Counted from the first letter of the stretch, positions 35,879 to 44,782 are shown. The stretch is DNA of 64,000 bases from Pseudomonadota bacterium (GCA_018242215.1 JAFECG010000022.1:62001-126000), one strand, 5' to 3'. Notes: generated from the sequence alone by a model not told the origin. Numbers and translations are program-made.

Positions 35879-36990
35879 CATTGGTCAAGCGCATCCCGAC
35901 TGCCGCTCTCCTTGCTGCGGCATTTGCATCGGCACATGTATCTTCAGCCTTAGCGCGGGACGACGCGCTTCTGCACGCATGCTATGCGCCGGCTCTTCTC
36001 GCAGGCGTGCCCGGCGAGGAAAAAATTGCTCGCGGCAACCATACCTACGATACGCCGATTAACATCGCAGGTTTCAAGACTGCCGCGCCCGTTCCCGATG
36101 CTCTTCGCGGATCGATCCGTCGCGTCGATGTGCCGAAGGGCGAAAAAGTCATCGCCTTGACATTCGATCTCTGCGAGCAGCGCGGCGAGATCGCGGGTTA
36201 CGACGGGCGCATTTTCGACTATCTGCGCGAGCAGGGCGTCAAAGCGACGTTCTTTGCCGGCGGAAAATGGATCGTTTCACATCGCACGCGGACCGAGCAA
36301 CTGATGGCCGACCCGCTCTTCGAGGTCGGCAACCATACCGAGACGCATGCGAACCTCAGGCTTTTGTCTCCAGCTGCCGTTCGCCAGCAGGTGCTGGCAC
36401 CGCAGAAAGCCTATGAGGATGCGCGGGCCAATTTCGCGGCTCAGCAATGCGTGGCGTCATCGCCCGAGGGAATGGGCGGTATTCCGGAGCAACCGAAAGC
36501 GTTCCGTTTTCCTTACGGCACGTGTAACCCCGTTGCGATGAAGACAGTGAACGACGCGGGAATGCTTGCCATTCAGTGGGATGTGGCAACGGGCGATCCC
36601 GATCCGCACGAGTCGGCGGCGCGTATCGCGGCTGCGATGGTCGATGAGGCGAAGCCCGGGTCGATCGTCGTCAATCATGCGAACGGTCGTGGCTGGCACA
36701 CGGCGGATGCACTCAGGATCGCGATACCCAAGCTCAAGGCCAAGGGCTATACGTTCGTTACTGTCAGTGAGCTGATGAAGATGGGAAAGCCGGTGATCGC
36801 GTCCGAGTGCTATGACCGCAAGCCTGGAGACGTCAATCGCTATGATTTCCTTTGGGCGCTCAGGAAGCCGCTCAATCCGGGCGCAAAGACCGGCGCAAAC
36901 GTTGCCTTCACGTCTCCGGCGCAAAGGAAGTCTGCCTCCAAGAAGAAGCGCAAGACCGTTTCTGCACCGTCGGCCCATGTGACGAACTGA
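35875..36990 (+). CDS. Exported polysaccharide deacetylase-family protein
   Basis: The 371-residue protein has a signal peptide (KRIPTAALLAAAFASAHVSSALA, cleaved near 26). Its NodB-like domain has the first motif TFDLCEQRGE near 99-108, the zinc motif NHTETHANL near 148-156, FRFPYGTC near 204, WDVATGDPD near 224 and IVVNHANGRG near 250. The metal-binding second aspartate of the usual TFDD is replaced by leucine, as in a TxDxC subgroup. It may remove acetyl groups from peptidoglycan or another glycan in the periplasm. It overlaps the crotonase gene by 4 bases, and its C-terminal tail is lysine-rich. Confidence 0.85.
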   Translation: MTLVKRIPTAALLAAAFASAHVSSALARDDALLHACYAPALLAGVPGEEKIARGNHTYDTPINIAGFKTAAPVPDALRGSIRRVDVPKGEKVIALTFDLCEQRGEIAGYDGRIFDYLREQGVKATFFAGGKWIVSHRTRTEQLMADPLFEVGNHTETHANLRLLSPAAVRQQVLAPQKAYEDARANFAAQQCVASSPEGMGGIPEQPKAFRFPYGTCNPVAMKTVNDAGMLAIQWDVATGDPDPHESAARIAAAMVDEAKPGSIVVNHANGRGWHTADALRIAIPKLKAKGYTFVTVSELMKMGKPVIASECYDRKPGDVNRYDFLWALRKPLNPGAKTGANVAFTSPAQRKSASKKKRKTVSAPSAHVTN

Positions 36991-36991
36991 T

Positions 36992-37489
36992 ATGGCGGAG
37001 ATGCGTTCTGAGAGCGTGTCAGCGGGAACGGTGTCGTTTCGTCCGATGACAGCGGAAAGCGCAGAGCATCTCGGAGAAGCGCTGGCCGTGATCGATCCTT
37101 GGGCGCATTATGATTACACGCCGGAGATGCTTTCCGAGTTTCTCTCGGCGAAGGAAGAGGACGCGCCTCGTTTCGAGATCGTTTCCGACGAGGCACTCGC
37201 GGGGGCGATCTCAGTCCGGAGGACTTGGCTTCGGGGGCCATACCTGCAATTTCTCGCCATCCTGCCGGCGTTTCAGAAATGCGGGATTGGCGGCGCCGCG
37301 CTGTCCTGGTTTGAAGCCCGCGCGCGGCATGACAAGGCGCGAAACATCTGGGTCGTGGCTTCGGATTTCAATCGCGACGCGCTCGCCTTCTACGAACGTT
37401 TCGGCTTCGTGCAGGTCGCCAACCTCGACGGGCTCGTTGCAGAGGGAGTGGGAGAAATCCTTCTGAGAAAGCGACTCTTGACCCGCTGA
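36992..37489 (+). CDS. GNAT-family N-acetyltransferase
   Basis: The 165-residue protein shows the GNAT core: SFRPMTAESAEHLGEAL near the start, the acetyl-CoA motif ILPAFQKCGIGGAALSWFEARAR near 89-111 with the Q/RxxGxG/A pattern, and WVVASDFNRDALAFYERFGFVQV near 118-140. The substrate is unknown. The ATG lies one base after the stop of the deacetylase gene, so it is the third gene of a plus-strand operon with the crotonase and the deacetylase. Confidence 0.88.
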   Translation: MAEMRSESVSAGTVSFRPMTAESAEHLGEALAVIDPWAHYDYTPEMLSEFLSAKEEDAPRFEIVSDEALAGAISVRRTWLRGPYLQFLAILPAFQKCGIGGAALSWFEARARHDKARNIWVVASDFNRDALAFYERFGFVQVANLDGLVAEGVGEILLRKRLLTR

Positions 37490-37848
37490 TCGGCATATCC
37501 TCCACGGGCGTTGTATAAGCTTGCTGTTCGTCAGATCGCCTCTGGTGGGGCCCTCGGCCCGCTCTCCGAAGCCGAGATCACCGTTTCCTCTGCTCGCAAG
37601 CAAAATATTTTTGGGATCGTTTTTGTGCGCTGCGTTTGGTTTTTTCGATATGCCGCCGGTTCATACCCGGCATCGCAGGCTGAAAGGTTTCCAATAAAAA
37701 ATACGCCTTTGCGGGGCTTTTTCATTCACGCTTGCCCGTCGGCGGGGAACCGGCGCAAGTCTGGACGGTTGGGGTGCGCAGTGGCGAAGAGAAATTGACC
37801 ATTTCGAAACGCTGAAGCTCTGCGCCGCAAAATGCTTTTTTCTTGTCA

Positions 37849-37873
37849 GGAATGCCCGGTGATGCGTAGCGTT
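37849..37873 (+). promoter_or_regulatory. EcfG-like promoter before the microprotein frame
   Basis: GGAAT, a 16-base spacer and CGTT match the general-stress consensus GGAAC-N16/17-CGTT with one mismatch. It lies 64 bases before the 27-codon frame on the same strand. Confidence 0.35.
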
Positions 37874-37937
37874 CGCCCCGCGCTTCGGAGAGAGGAGCGG
37901 GACGAGTTCAGAAGCATCTCGACCTCGGAGGTGTGAC

Positions 37938-38021
37938 ATGGGCCTGCAAGGCAGCATTAACGTACTTGCGGTAGGATTGTCGTTTGGATTCGTGATTTTG
38001 GTCGTGCTCGGAACCTTTTGA
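37938..38021 (+). CDS. Probable 27-residue single-span membrane microprotein
   Basis: The frame opens with ATG and encodes MGLQGSINVLAVGLSFGFVI followed by LVVLGTF and a TGA stop. Nearly the whole peptide is one hydrophobic helix, and GGAGG lies 8 bases before the ATG at ideal spacing. An EcfG-like promoter lies upstream and an orphan intrinsic terminator 117 bases downstream, both on the plus strand. I know no family for it. Hydrophobic single-span peptides of this size often bind and modulate larger membrane proteins, but that is inference. It could also be part of a small RNA. Confidence 0.5.
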   Translation: MGLQGSINVLAVGLSFGFVILVVLGTF

Positions 38022-38040
38022 GAGCGACCGTCTGGAGGAA

Positions 38041-38154
38041 ATGCCTGAAAGAGTAATCCCACGCGAGAATGCTCCAAGGAGCCAACGAGACGGGGGACTA
38101 TTTCTGGGATGTCTGGCGCGAGCCAAACGACCGATGCGGCGCGGTTTCCGATGA
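38041..38154 (+). CDS. Possible 37-residue basic peptide
   Basis: A 37-codon frame (start MPERVIPRENAPRSQ, end RAKRPMRRGFR) has GGAGG just upstream, but only two to three bases from the ATG, which is too close for a good start. Its last codons run into the terminator stem, which argues against it. It would be cytoplasmic and strongly basic. I list it as a possibility only. Confidence 0.2.
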   Translation: MPERVIPRENAPRSQRDGGLFLGCLARAKRPMRRGFR

Positions 38155-38174
38155 GGACCGCGCCGATTTTTTTT
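38138..38174 (+). terminator. Orphan rho-independent terminator
   Basis: GGCGCGGT (38138-38145) and ACCGCGCC (38157-38164) form an 8-base-pair stem followed by GA and eight T residues. It is oriented for plus-strand transcripts and has no annotated large plus-strand gene within 640 bases upstream. On the minus strand no T run follows. Confidence 0.85.
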
Positions 38175-38187
38175 CTTATTGCCGGGG

Positions 38188-40884
38188 TCAAGCCGCCGCG
38201 TTGACCGCGCCTGAGCGTTCGTAATTCAGGACCGGGGCCAGCCAGCGTTCGGTCTCCTCGACCGTCCAGCCCTTGCGCGCCGCATAGTCCTCGACCTGAT
38301 CACGCTCGACCTTGCCGACGCCGAAATAGTGGCTCTCGGGATTTGCGAAGTAGAGACCCGAGACCGATGCACCCGGCCACATCGCATAGCTTTCGGTCAG
38401 CGTGATGCCGGTTTGCTTCTCGACGTCCATCAACGCCCAGAGTGTCGCCTTCTCGGTGTGATCGGGCTGTGCGGGGTAGCCCGGCGCCGGGCGGATACCC
38501 TGGTATTTCTCCAGGATGATATCCTCATTCGTCAGCTTCTCGCTCTTTGCATAGCCCCACAATTCCTTGCGCACCTTTTCGTGCATGGCTTCCGCGAAGG
38601 CCTCCGCAAGTCGATCGCAGAGAGCTTTTGCCATGATGCGCGTATAGTCGTCCGTCTTTTTCACGTGGCGCTCGATTGCCTCCTCTTCGCCGAGACCGGC
38701 GGTCACGGCGAAGCCTCCGATATAATCGGCAAGTCCCGTTTCCTTCGGCGCGATGAAATCGGCGAGCGCCGTATGCGCGCGATTGCGCGACGGATCGCGC
38801 GCGATCTGCTGGCGGAGCGTGTGAAGCATCGCGGTCTGGTTGCCCCGGATCTCATCCTGATAGACTGCGATATCGTCGCCGATGCTGTTCGCCGGCCAGA
38901 AACCGACGACGCCAGATGCCGAGAACCACTTTTCCGCAACGATGCGTTTCAGCAGAGCCTGCGCATCGTCGAATAGCTTCTTCGCTTCCGAACCGACCTT
39001 GTTGTCCGCCAGGATCTGCGGATAGCGGCCTGAAAGTTCCCACGTCTGGAAGAACGGTGTCCAATCGATGTAGGGCACGAGGGACGCGATGTTGCAGTTC
39101 GCGAATGTGCGTGCGCCAAGAAAGCTCGGCTTCACGGGCTTGTAGGACTGCCAGTCGATTTTGAATTTGTTGTCTCGCGCAGCCTTCAGCGTGATGCGCT
39201 GCTTCTTCGCTTCATTCGCCAGATGGGCTTCGCGAACCTTCGCGTATTCCGATCTGGTCTTCTGAACGAAGGGCGCCTTCTCCGTTTCAGATAACAAGTT
39301 CGAAACGACGCCGACGGCACGGCTCGCGTCGAGGACGTAGACAGCTTGTCCGCGGTTATAGTTCGGATTTATTTTAACGGCAGTGTGCACCTTGCTCGTC
39401 GTCGCGCCACCGATCAGGAGCGGCACGGAAAACCCCTCACGTTCCATCTCGGCCGCGACAAAGCACATCTCATCGAGTGACGGCGTGATGAGGCCCGAGA
39501 GGCCGATCATATCGACCTTTTCCTTCTTCGCCGTCTCGAGGATCTTCGCAGCGGGCACCATGACGCCGAGGTCGATCACCTCATAATTGTTGCACTGAAG
39601 GACGACGCCAACGATGTTCTTGCCGATATCGTGGACATCGCCTTTGACCGTCGCCATCAGGATCTTGCCCGCCGATGGCCTCGCATCGAGGCCCGACGCT
39701 TTCTTCTCCGCTTCGAGGTACGGCTGAAGATAAGCGACTGCCTGCTTCATGACGCGTGCCGACTTCACGACTTGCGGCAGGAACATCTTGCCGGAACCGA
39801 ACAGGTCGCCGACGACGTTCATGCCCGCCATCAACGGGCCCTCGATGACGTGCAACGGTTTCTCGGCCTTGGCGCGGGCTTCTTCCGTATCCAGTTCGAT
39901 GAAGTCGGTGATGCCGTGGACGAGCGCATGCGTCAGGCGGGCTTCGACGGGAGCCTCACGCCACTTCAGATCTTTTTCCTTGGCCTTCGCGCCCGAACCA
40001 TCGCCTTTGAACTTCGGTGCGGCTTCGAGCAGGCGATCCGTGGCGTCGGGCCGGCGATTGAGGATCACGTCCTCGCACAGCTCGCGAAGCTCGGCGGGGA
40101 TGTCGTCATAGACAGTCAATTGCCCCGCGTTGACGATGCCCATGTCCATGCCGGCCTGAATGGCATGATAGAGAAAGACCGAGTGCATCGCCTGACGTAC
40201 CGGCTCGTTGCCACGGAAGGCAAACGAGAGGTTCGAAACGCCCCCGGAAATATGCGTGAGCGGCATCTTCTGCTTGATGAGGCGGGCTGCCTCGATGAAG
40301 GCGATGCCGTAGCCGTTGTGCTCTTCGATACCGGTCGCGACCGCGAAGATATTGGGATCAAATATGATGTCCTCGGGCGGGAAACCGACCTTCTCGGTCA
40401 GCAGCTTATAGGCGCGTTCGCAAATCGCGACCTTGCGTTCCGTCGTATCGGCCTGTCCTTCTTCGTCAAAGGCCATGACGACGACGGCCGCGCCGTAGCG
40501 CAAAACCTTGCGGGCATGCTCGAGGAATGGCCCCTCGCCTTCCTTCATCGAGATCGAGTTGACGATCGGCTTGCCCTGTACGCACTTCAGGCCCGCCTCG
40601 ATCACGCTCCATTTGGAACTATCGATCATGATCGGCACGCGGCTGATATCGGGCTCCGAAGCGATCAGATTCAGAAATGTCGACATCGCCTTCTCGGAAT
40701 CGAGCAGGCCCTCGTCCATGTTGACGTCGATGATCTGGGCGCCCGCTTCGACCTGCTGGCGCGCAACCGCGAGTGCACCCGCGTAGTCGTTCTGTTCGAT
40801 CAGCTTGCGGAACTTCGCGGAGCCCGTGACGTTCGTCCGCTCACCGACGTTGATGAACGATTGCGCGGCGTTGGCTGTGGTCAT
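38188..40884 (-). CDS. metH: Methionine synthase, pterin-, B12- and SAM-reactivation part
   Basis: The 898-residue protein contains the MetH modules after the homocysteine domain. These are the methyltetrahydrofolate-binding barrel ([20 protein letters not shown] at the start, [16 protein letters not shown]), the cobalamin cap and domain with the axial histidine motif [12 protein letters not shown], and [13 protein letters not shown]. The C-terminal reactivation domain contains [17 protein letters not shown] and [20 protein letters not shown]. The homocysteine domain is encoded separately just upstream. I chose the ATG at 40884, with AAGGA 8 bases upstream, over a TTG at 40902. The two products must work together. 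Confidence 0.96.
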   Translation of the reverse strand: MTTANAAQSFINVGERTNVTGSAKFRKLIEQNDYAGALAVARQQVEAGAQIIDVNMDEGLLDSEKAMSTFLNLIASEPDISRVPIMIDSSKWSVIEAGLKCVQGKPIVNSISMKEGEGPFLEHARKVLRYGAAVVVMAFDEEGQADTTERKVAICERAYKLLTEKVGFPPEDIIFDPNIFAVATGIEEHNGYGIAFIEAARLIKQKMPLTHISGGVSNLSFAFRGNEPVRQAMHSVFLYHAIQAGMDMGIVNAGQLTVYDDIPAELRELCEDVILNRRPDATDRLLEAAPKFKGDGSGAKAKEKDLKWREAPVEARLTHALVHGITDFIELDTEEARAKAEKPLHVIEGPLMAGMNVVGDLFGSGKMFLPQVVKSARVMKQAVAYLQPYLEAEKKASGLDARPSAGKILMATVKGDVHDIGKNIVGVVLQCNNYEVIDLGVMVPAAKILETAKKEKVDMIGLSGLITPSLDEMCFVAAEMEREGFSVPLLIGGATTSKVHTAVKINPNYNRGQAVYVLDASRAVGVVSNLLSETEKAPFVQKTRSEYAKVREAHLANEAKKQRITLKAARDNKFKIDWQSYKPVKPSFLGARTFANCNIASLVPYIDWTPFFQTWELSGRYPQILADNKVGSEAKKLFDDAQALLKRIVAEKWFSASGVVGFWPANSIGDDIAVYQDEIRGNQTAMLHTLRQQIARDPSRNRAHTALADFIAPKETGLADYIGGFAVTAGLGEEEAIERHVKKTDDYTRIMAKALCDRLAEAFAEAMHEKVRKELWGYAKSEKLTNEDIILEKYQGIRPAPGYPAQPDHTEKATLWALMDVEKQTGITLTESYAMWPGASVSGLYFANPESHYFGVGKVERDQVEDYAARKGWTVEETERWLAPVLNYERSGAVNAAA

Positions 40885-40935
40885 TTCGTCATTCCTTGGC
40901 AAATGCGCCTGTCATCGACGTGACAATATATTCAA

Positions 40936-40980
40936 GTCCCTCACCTGCCCTTCGGGCATCCTCTCCCGTTCCGGGAGAGG
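40936..40980. repeat. REP-like double hairpin between the two metH genes
   Basis: TGCCC-TTC-GGGCA (40946-40958) is followed directly by CCTCTCCCG-TTC-CGGGAGAGG (40960-40980). This resembles a repeat I recall from many Rhizobiales intergenic regions. It is different from the GTCATC family elsewhere in the window. It fills half of the 105-base gap between the two metH genes. Confidence 0.75.
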
Positions 40981-40989
40981 CAAGTTGCA

Positions 40990-42051
40990 TCATCCATGAA
41001 CGAACGGTTCGAGGCCGGAGAGCCGCAGGCGCGGCTCGGATTTTGCAATTGCGCGCGGCTTGTAACCTTTTGCATGGCTCGCGATGTGGGCGATGTGATC
41101 GGGCGTCGAACCGCAGCAGCCACCGACGACGTTGATCAGGCCGTCCGCCAGCCATGGCTCAATCTTGCAAGCCATGTCATGTGGGTTCTCGTCGTATTCG
41201 CCCATCGCATTCGGAAGCCCGGCGTTCGGATACGCCGAAATGCGAACGTCCGCGACATGCGACAGCTCAGCGATATAGGGGCGCATCAATTCGGCGCCGA
41301 GCGCGCAGTTGAGACCGATCGAGAACGGCCTTAAGTGCCGCATCGAATACCAGAAGGCTTCCGCTGTTTGCCCCGACAGCGTGCGCCCGGAACGGTCCGT
41401 GATCGTTCCGGAGATCATGATCGGCAGCTCGAGATCTTTCTCCTCGAAGACCTCCAGCGTCGCGAAGCCCGCGGCCTTGGCATTCAGCGTGTCGAAGATC
41501 GTCTCGATCAGGATGATATCGGCGCCGCCGTCGATGAGGCCCCTCACCTGCTCTTTGTAGGCATCGCGGAGTTCGTCGAAGTTGACGTTGCGATAGCCCG
41601 GATTGTTGACGTCGGGCGAGATGGACGCGGTGCGGTTGGTCGGTCCGACGGCGCCGGCGACGAAGCGGGGCTTATCGGGCGTCTTCTTCGTCCACGCATC
41701 GGCGGCGCTACGCGCGAGCTTCGCCGCCTCGACGTTGATCTCGTAGGCCAGATCTTCCATGTGGTAATCGGCCAGCGAAATGCGCTGCGCGTTGAACGTG
41801 TTCGTCTCGATGATGTCCGCGTGCGCACGCAGATACTTGCCGTGGATCTCTTCGATGATCTCGGGCTGGGTCAAAACAAGAAGATCGTTGTTGCCCTTGA
41901 TGTCCTTGGAGTGATCCGCAAAACGCTCGCCGCGATAATGGGTTTCGCCGAGTTTGTACTGCTGGATCATCGTGCCCATGGCGCCGTCGATGATGAGGAT
42001 GCGTTCGCTCGCAGCCTTTTCAAGCGCGGCCCAACTCGGTTTCCGTCTCAT
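40990..42051 (-). CDS. Methionine synthase, homocysteine S-methyltransferase part
   Basis: The 353-residue protein is the homocysteine-binding barrel of MetH. It starts [19 protein letters not shown], and the zinc ligands are in [15 protein letters not shown] near 250 and [13 protein letters not shown] near 318. Standard MetH carries this domain in one 1200-residue chain with the modules encoded by the next gene. Here the stop codon follows the domain and a hairpin repeat separates the two genes. It begins 26 bases after metF. Zinc activates homocysteine for transfer of the methyl group from methylcobalamin on the partner. Confidence 0.94.
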   Translation of the reverse strand: MRRKPSWAALEKAASERILIIDGAMGTMIQQYKLGETHYRGERFADHSKDIKGNNDLLVLTQPEIIEEIHGKYLRAHADIIETNTFNAQRISLADYHMEDLAYEINVEAAKLARSAADAWTKKTPDKPRFVAGAVGPTNRTASISPDVNNPGYRNVNFDELRDAYKEQVRGLIDGGADIILIETIFDTLNAKAAGFATLEVFEEKDLELPIMISGTITDRSGRTLSGQTAEAFWYSMRHLRPFSIGLNCALGAELMRPYIAELSHVADVRISAYPNAGLPNAMGEYDENPHDMACKIEPWLADGLINVVGGCCGSTPDHIAHIASHAKGYKPRAIAKSEPRLRLSGLEPFVHG

Positions 42052-42077
42052 GGTACGCCTCTAGTCTCTTGGTTGCC

Positions 42078-42992
42078 TTATGCCGCGTTCGCGTTCGCCG
42101 CGCGTGCCGGGCGAAGCCCCAGCAAATGGCAAATCGCGTAAACAAGATCGGCGCGGTTCAACGTATAGAAGTGAAACTTCTTTATGCCCTCATCGACCAG
42201 GTCCATCACCTGCTCGGTCGCGACGGCCGCGGCGACGAGATGCGATGTCGCGCTGTCGTCTTCAAGACCTTCGAAACGGCGCGCGAGCCACGAAGGAACG
42301 CTCGCGCCTGCGCGTTTCGCGAATCCCGCCACCTGCTTGAAGTTGTGTATCGGAACAATACCCGGAGAAATCGGCACCCAAATGCCTGCTGCGCGCGCGC
42401 GTTCCAGATAACGCAGGAAATGCGCATTATCGAAACCGAACTGCGTGATGATGCGATCCGCGCCGGCGTCGACTTTGGCCTTCAGGTTGTCGAGATCGGC
42501 TTCGACGGAAATACTTTCCGGATGCTTCTCGGGATACCCCGCCACGGAAATTTCGAAATCGGCGATGCGCTTCAATCCCGCGACCAGATCGGCGGCATTC
42601 TGGTAGCCGTCGGGATGCGGCGCATACTTCGTACCTGCGCCGTTCGCCGGATCGCCGCGCAGCGCTACAATGTGTCGGACACCTTCGTTCCAATACTGGC
42701 GCGCGACTGTGTCGACCTCATCCTTCGTCGCGTCGACACAGGTGAGGTGCGCGGCGGGCTTCAACTCGGTTTCCTTAAGGATTCGCGTGACGGTTGCGTG
42801 CGTGCGCTCGCGCGTGGATCCGCCCGCGCCATACGTGACCGAAACGAACTCCGGCCGCAGCGGCGCGAGACGCGAAATGGCTGACCACAGCGTCTGCTCC
42901 ATTTTTTCCGTCTTCGGCGGAAAGAATTCGAAGCTCGCAATGATATCGCCCGATCCGAGCAGCTTGCTCTTGCGTTCGTTGGTCTGTGCCAT
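42078..42992 (-). CDS. metF: 5,10-Methylenetetrahydrofolate reductase
   Basis: The 304-residue enzyme has the MetF signature FEFFPPKTEKMEQTLW near 20, SVTYGAGGSTRERTHATV near 55, ALRGDPANG near 117 and a C-terminal YTLNRADLVYAICHLLGL. It uses FAD to make methyltetrahydrofolate, the methyl donor for the two MetH proteins encoded downstream. The ATG shares one base with the stop of the upstream regulator gene (TGATG), so translation is probably coupled. Confidence 0.96.
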   Translation of the reverse strand: MAQTNERKSKLLGSGDIIASFEFFPPKTEKMEQTLWSAISRLAPLRPEFVSVTYGAGGSTRERTHATVTRILKETELKPAAHLTCVDATKDEVDTVARQYWNEGVRHIVALRGDPANGAGTKYAPHPDGYQNAADLVAGLKRIADFEISVAGYPEKHPESISVEADLDNLKAKVDAGADRIITQFGFDNAHFLRYLERARAAGIWVPISPGIVPIHNFKQVAGFAKRAGASVPSWLARRFEGLEDDSATSHLVAAAVATEQVMDLVDEGIKKFHFYTLNRADLVYAICHLLGLRPARAANANAA

Positions 42993-44023
42993 CAACGCGC
43001 TCCCTCGCGCACGTCATCTGTGGACGTGTCAATCTTTGTCAGCGGCATGTGCGCGACCGGACGTTCCGCCAGCCAGATCGTCACCGTCAGCATGTCATCG
43101 CGATCGTCCGCCTTTGGCTTTAGATCCTCAACCGACTTCGGAACAAGTCCGACGTCCTTGAGCCAACCCATGACCTGGTCGTGCGTGAAGCCGAGGCGCT
43201 CGTGGGCTTCGCGCGACCGCAAGAATTCAAGTTCGTGGGGCGCGAAATCGACGATCAGGAGCTTGCCGCCGGGTGCAAGCACGCGCGCCGCCTCACGAAT
43301 GGCGAGCGCCGGATCGGACAGGAAGTGCAGCACCTGATGCATGACGACGGCGTCTGCCTGCTCATCGGCAAGCGAGAGCGAATAGAGATCACCGTGGCGC
43401 ACCTGCGCGTTGGTGCATCCCTTGGACTTCAGGTTGGCGCGGGCATAAGTCAGCATCGTTTGATTGACGTCGAGGCCGACTCCGCGCTCGAAGCGGTCGG
43501 CAAAAAGCTCAAGCGTGCGGCCCGTACCGGTGCCGAGATCGACGAAGAAATCGAATGTGCCGTCACCGAGCGCCCGCCGCATGGCGGCTTCAACGTCGTT
43601 CTCGGCGACGTGGAGCGCGCGGATGCGATCCCAATCAGCGGCGTGCTTTTCGAAAAATGTCTGCGCGGATGCTTCGCGCTCCCGCTTCAGGGCTTCGGCA
43701 CGTTCGCGATCGCGGCGGACAGACGCTTCTGTCGGATCGACGTCGGCGACGAGCCGCAAAGCCAGCCGGCCGCCCGGCTGGCGGTCGGAAATGTGAAAAT
43801 AGACCCAGCTCCCATCGCGGAAGCGCTCGATCAATCCGGCCTCGCAGAGCAGCTTCATGTGGCGGCTGATGCGCGGCTGACTTTGTCCGAGAATGAGCGT
43901 CAGGTCCTTGACGTTCAGCTCGCCTCCCGCCAGCAGCAACAGAATACGCAAGCGAGTCGGCTCGGCCGCCGCCTTGAGCGCCGTCACCAAGTCCGCCGTT
44001 CGCATATCTCCGAAACCTGCCAT
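42992..44023 (-). CDS. SahR-like ArsR regulator fused to a methyltransferase domain
   Basis: The 343-residue protein has an ArsR-type winged helix at about 5-95 (LKAAAEPTRLRILLLLAGGE, then LTLILGQSQPRISRHMKLLCEAGLIERF) with no metal-binding cysteine motif. A class I SAM-methyltransferase domain follows from about 145 (DFFVDLGTGTGRTLELFADRF, then VVMHQVLHFLSDPALAIREAARVLAPGGKLLI). This architecture next to metF and metH matches SahR-type regulators, which sense S-adenosylhomocysteine and repress methionine-cycle genes. The methyltransferase domain may be the ligand sensor. The start may be the ATG at 44023 or 44005. A palindrome sits in its promoter. Confidence 0.9.
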   Translation of the reverse strand: MAGFGDMRTADLVTALKAAAEPTRLRILLLLAGGELNVKDLTLILGQSQPRISRHMKLLCEAGLIERFRDGSWVYFHISDRQPGGRLALRLVADVDPTEASVRRDRERAEALKREREASAQTFFEKHAADWDRIRALHVAENDVEAAMRRALGDGTFDFFVDLGTGTGRTLELFADRFERGVGLDVNQTMLTYARANLKSKGCTNAQVRHGDLYSLSLADEQADAVVMHQVLHFLSDPALAIREAARVLAPGGKLLIVDFAPHELEFLRSREAHERLGFTHDQVMGWLKDVGLVPKSVEDLKPKADDRDDMLTVTIWLAERPVAHMPLTKIDTSTDDVREGAR

Positions 44024-44030
44024 GCTCGAC

Positions 44031-44058
44031 AAGATATAAAGATATGTTTATGTGTCAA
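44031..44058 (-). promoter_or_regulatory. Promoter of the methionine operon with embedded palindromic operator
   Basis: On the minus strand TTGACA (44058-44053), 16 bases and TATCTT (44036-44031) form a sigma-70-type promoter. The spacer holds ATAAA-C-ATAT-C-TTTAT (44051-44036), an imperfect palindrome well suited to the ArsR-type regulator encoded next. The -10 box ends only 7 bases before the ATG at 44023, so the mRNA would be leaderless or nearly so unless 44005 is the start. Confidence 0.65.
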
Positions 44059-44161
44059 GAGGCCTTGCGCTAATTTCGGAGCGTAACGTCGCTTAACCGG
44101 CTTTTAGCTATGTTTACCATAAAGTCCCCAAAGAGATTTCCGGCGGGGTCTGAGTGGCGTG

Positions 44162-44782
44162 ATGCACCGGCAGAGTTTTGAAGTCATTGAAATTTCCGAC
44201 GATCCGTATTGCCTGCCCATCACCATCCGGCAAAGCAACGCGAAACTGACCAAGCTTCCAGGTCTCGTTCTGATGACCGCGCTCGCAGCCGTGATCGTCC
44301 TGCCGCAGCTGGGCTTTGCGGTCTATGCATTGACGTCGGCGGATGTTCGCAGCGCCTTGATCAGGCATCCGTCAACGGCGATCGAGCTGGCGCTTGCTCT
44401 CGTCTTCTGGGCTGGGCTGATCGTCTGGCCACTGCGGAACATCCTGATGGCAGCGATTTCAGACCGGCTGGTCGACATTCGCTCCGGAGAGGTGAAAGTC
44501 CTTGACCGAACTCCGTTTTCGACCGTGCTCTGGGAGATGCCGCTTCAAAATTTCGAGGGGGTGGCATTGCACACGAGGACGTCTCTTTCCGGTGTCCGGC
44601 AAGAAGCGGTCCTCGTGCATCCGAACCGTAGTCGCAGCATTATTCTGATGACCGCAGACCGGATCGGGCAGCCGGAATTAGACAGGCTCTGCCAGCTATT
44701 GGATCTTCCGGTCGTGCCGGCTAGCCGGCTCTACGATTTGGCGGATAAGCCTCTCCGGCGTCAAAATGCTGTGGCCGCTTAG
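44162..44782 (+). CDS. Hypothetical two-span membrane protein
   Basis: The 206-residue protein has two hydrophobic helices (LPGLVLMTALAAVIVLPQLGFAVYAL and STAIELALALVFWAGLIVWPL). A cytoplasmic domain follows with DRLVDIRSGEVKVLDRTPFSTVLWEMPLQNFEGVALHTRTSLSGVRQEAVLVHP. This looks like a membrane-bound PH-like or YdbT-like beta domain, but I cannot assign it firmly. The frame could start at GTG 44159 or ATG 44162. It is divergent from the methionine operon and has no operon partner. Confidence 0.65.
   Translation: MHRQSFEVIEISDDPYCLPITIRQSNAKLTKLPGLVLMTALAAVIVLPQLGFAVYALTSADVRSALIRHPSTAIELALALVFWAGLIVWPLRNILMAAISDRLVDIRSGEVKVLDRTPFSTVLWEMPLQNFEGVALHTRTSLSGVRQEAVLVHPNRSRSIILMTADRIGQPELDRLCQLLDLPVVPASRLYDLADKPLRRQNAVAA

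Larger units (their letters stand above)
37490..38187. other. Long gap between convergent genes, holding a probable microprotein unit
   Basis: About 700 bases separate the convergent GNAT and metH genes, far more than any other gap here. I find no tRNA or large gene. A short T-arm-like hairpin occurs at 37655-37671 but lacks the conserved loop A and any tRNA body. The plus strand from 37849 carries, in order, an EcfG-like promoter, a 27-codon frame with a good ribosome site, a second short frame and a strong terminator; these are listed separately. Confidence 0.6.

Noticed and set aside
37655-37671. tRNA T-arm-like hairpin (5-bp stem, 7-base loop starting TTC)
   Set aside because: The loop lacks the conserved A at position 58, and no acceptor, D or anticodon arm can be built around it.
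37511-37798. 95-codon frame on the plus strand in the long gap
   Set aside because: No ribosome site, mixed composition, and it crosses AT-rich hairpin sequence; nothing protein-like is seen.
38041-38154. A second confident small gene after the microprotein
   Set aside because: The ribosome site is too close to the ATG and the frame ends inside the terminator stem; it is kept only as a low-confidence entry.
39631-40923. 430-codon open frame on the plus strand
   Set aside because: It is antisense to the large metH gene and has shadow-type composition.
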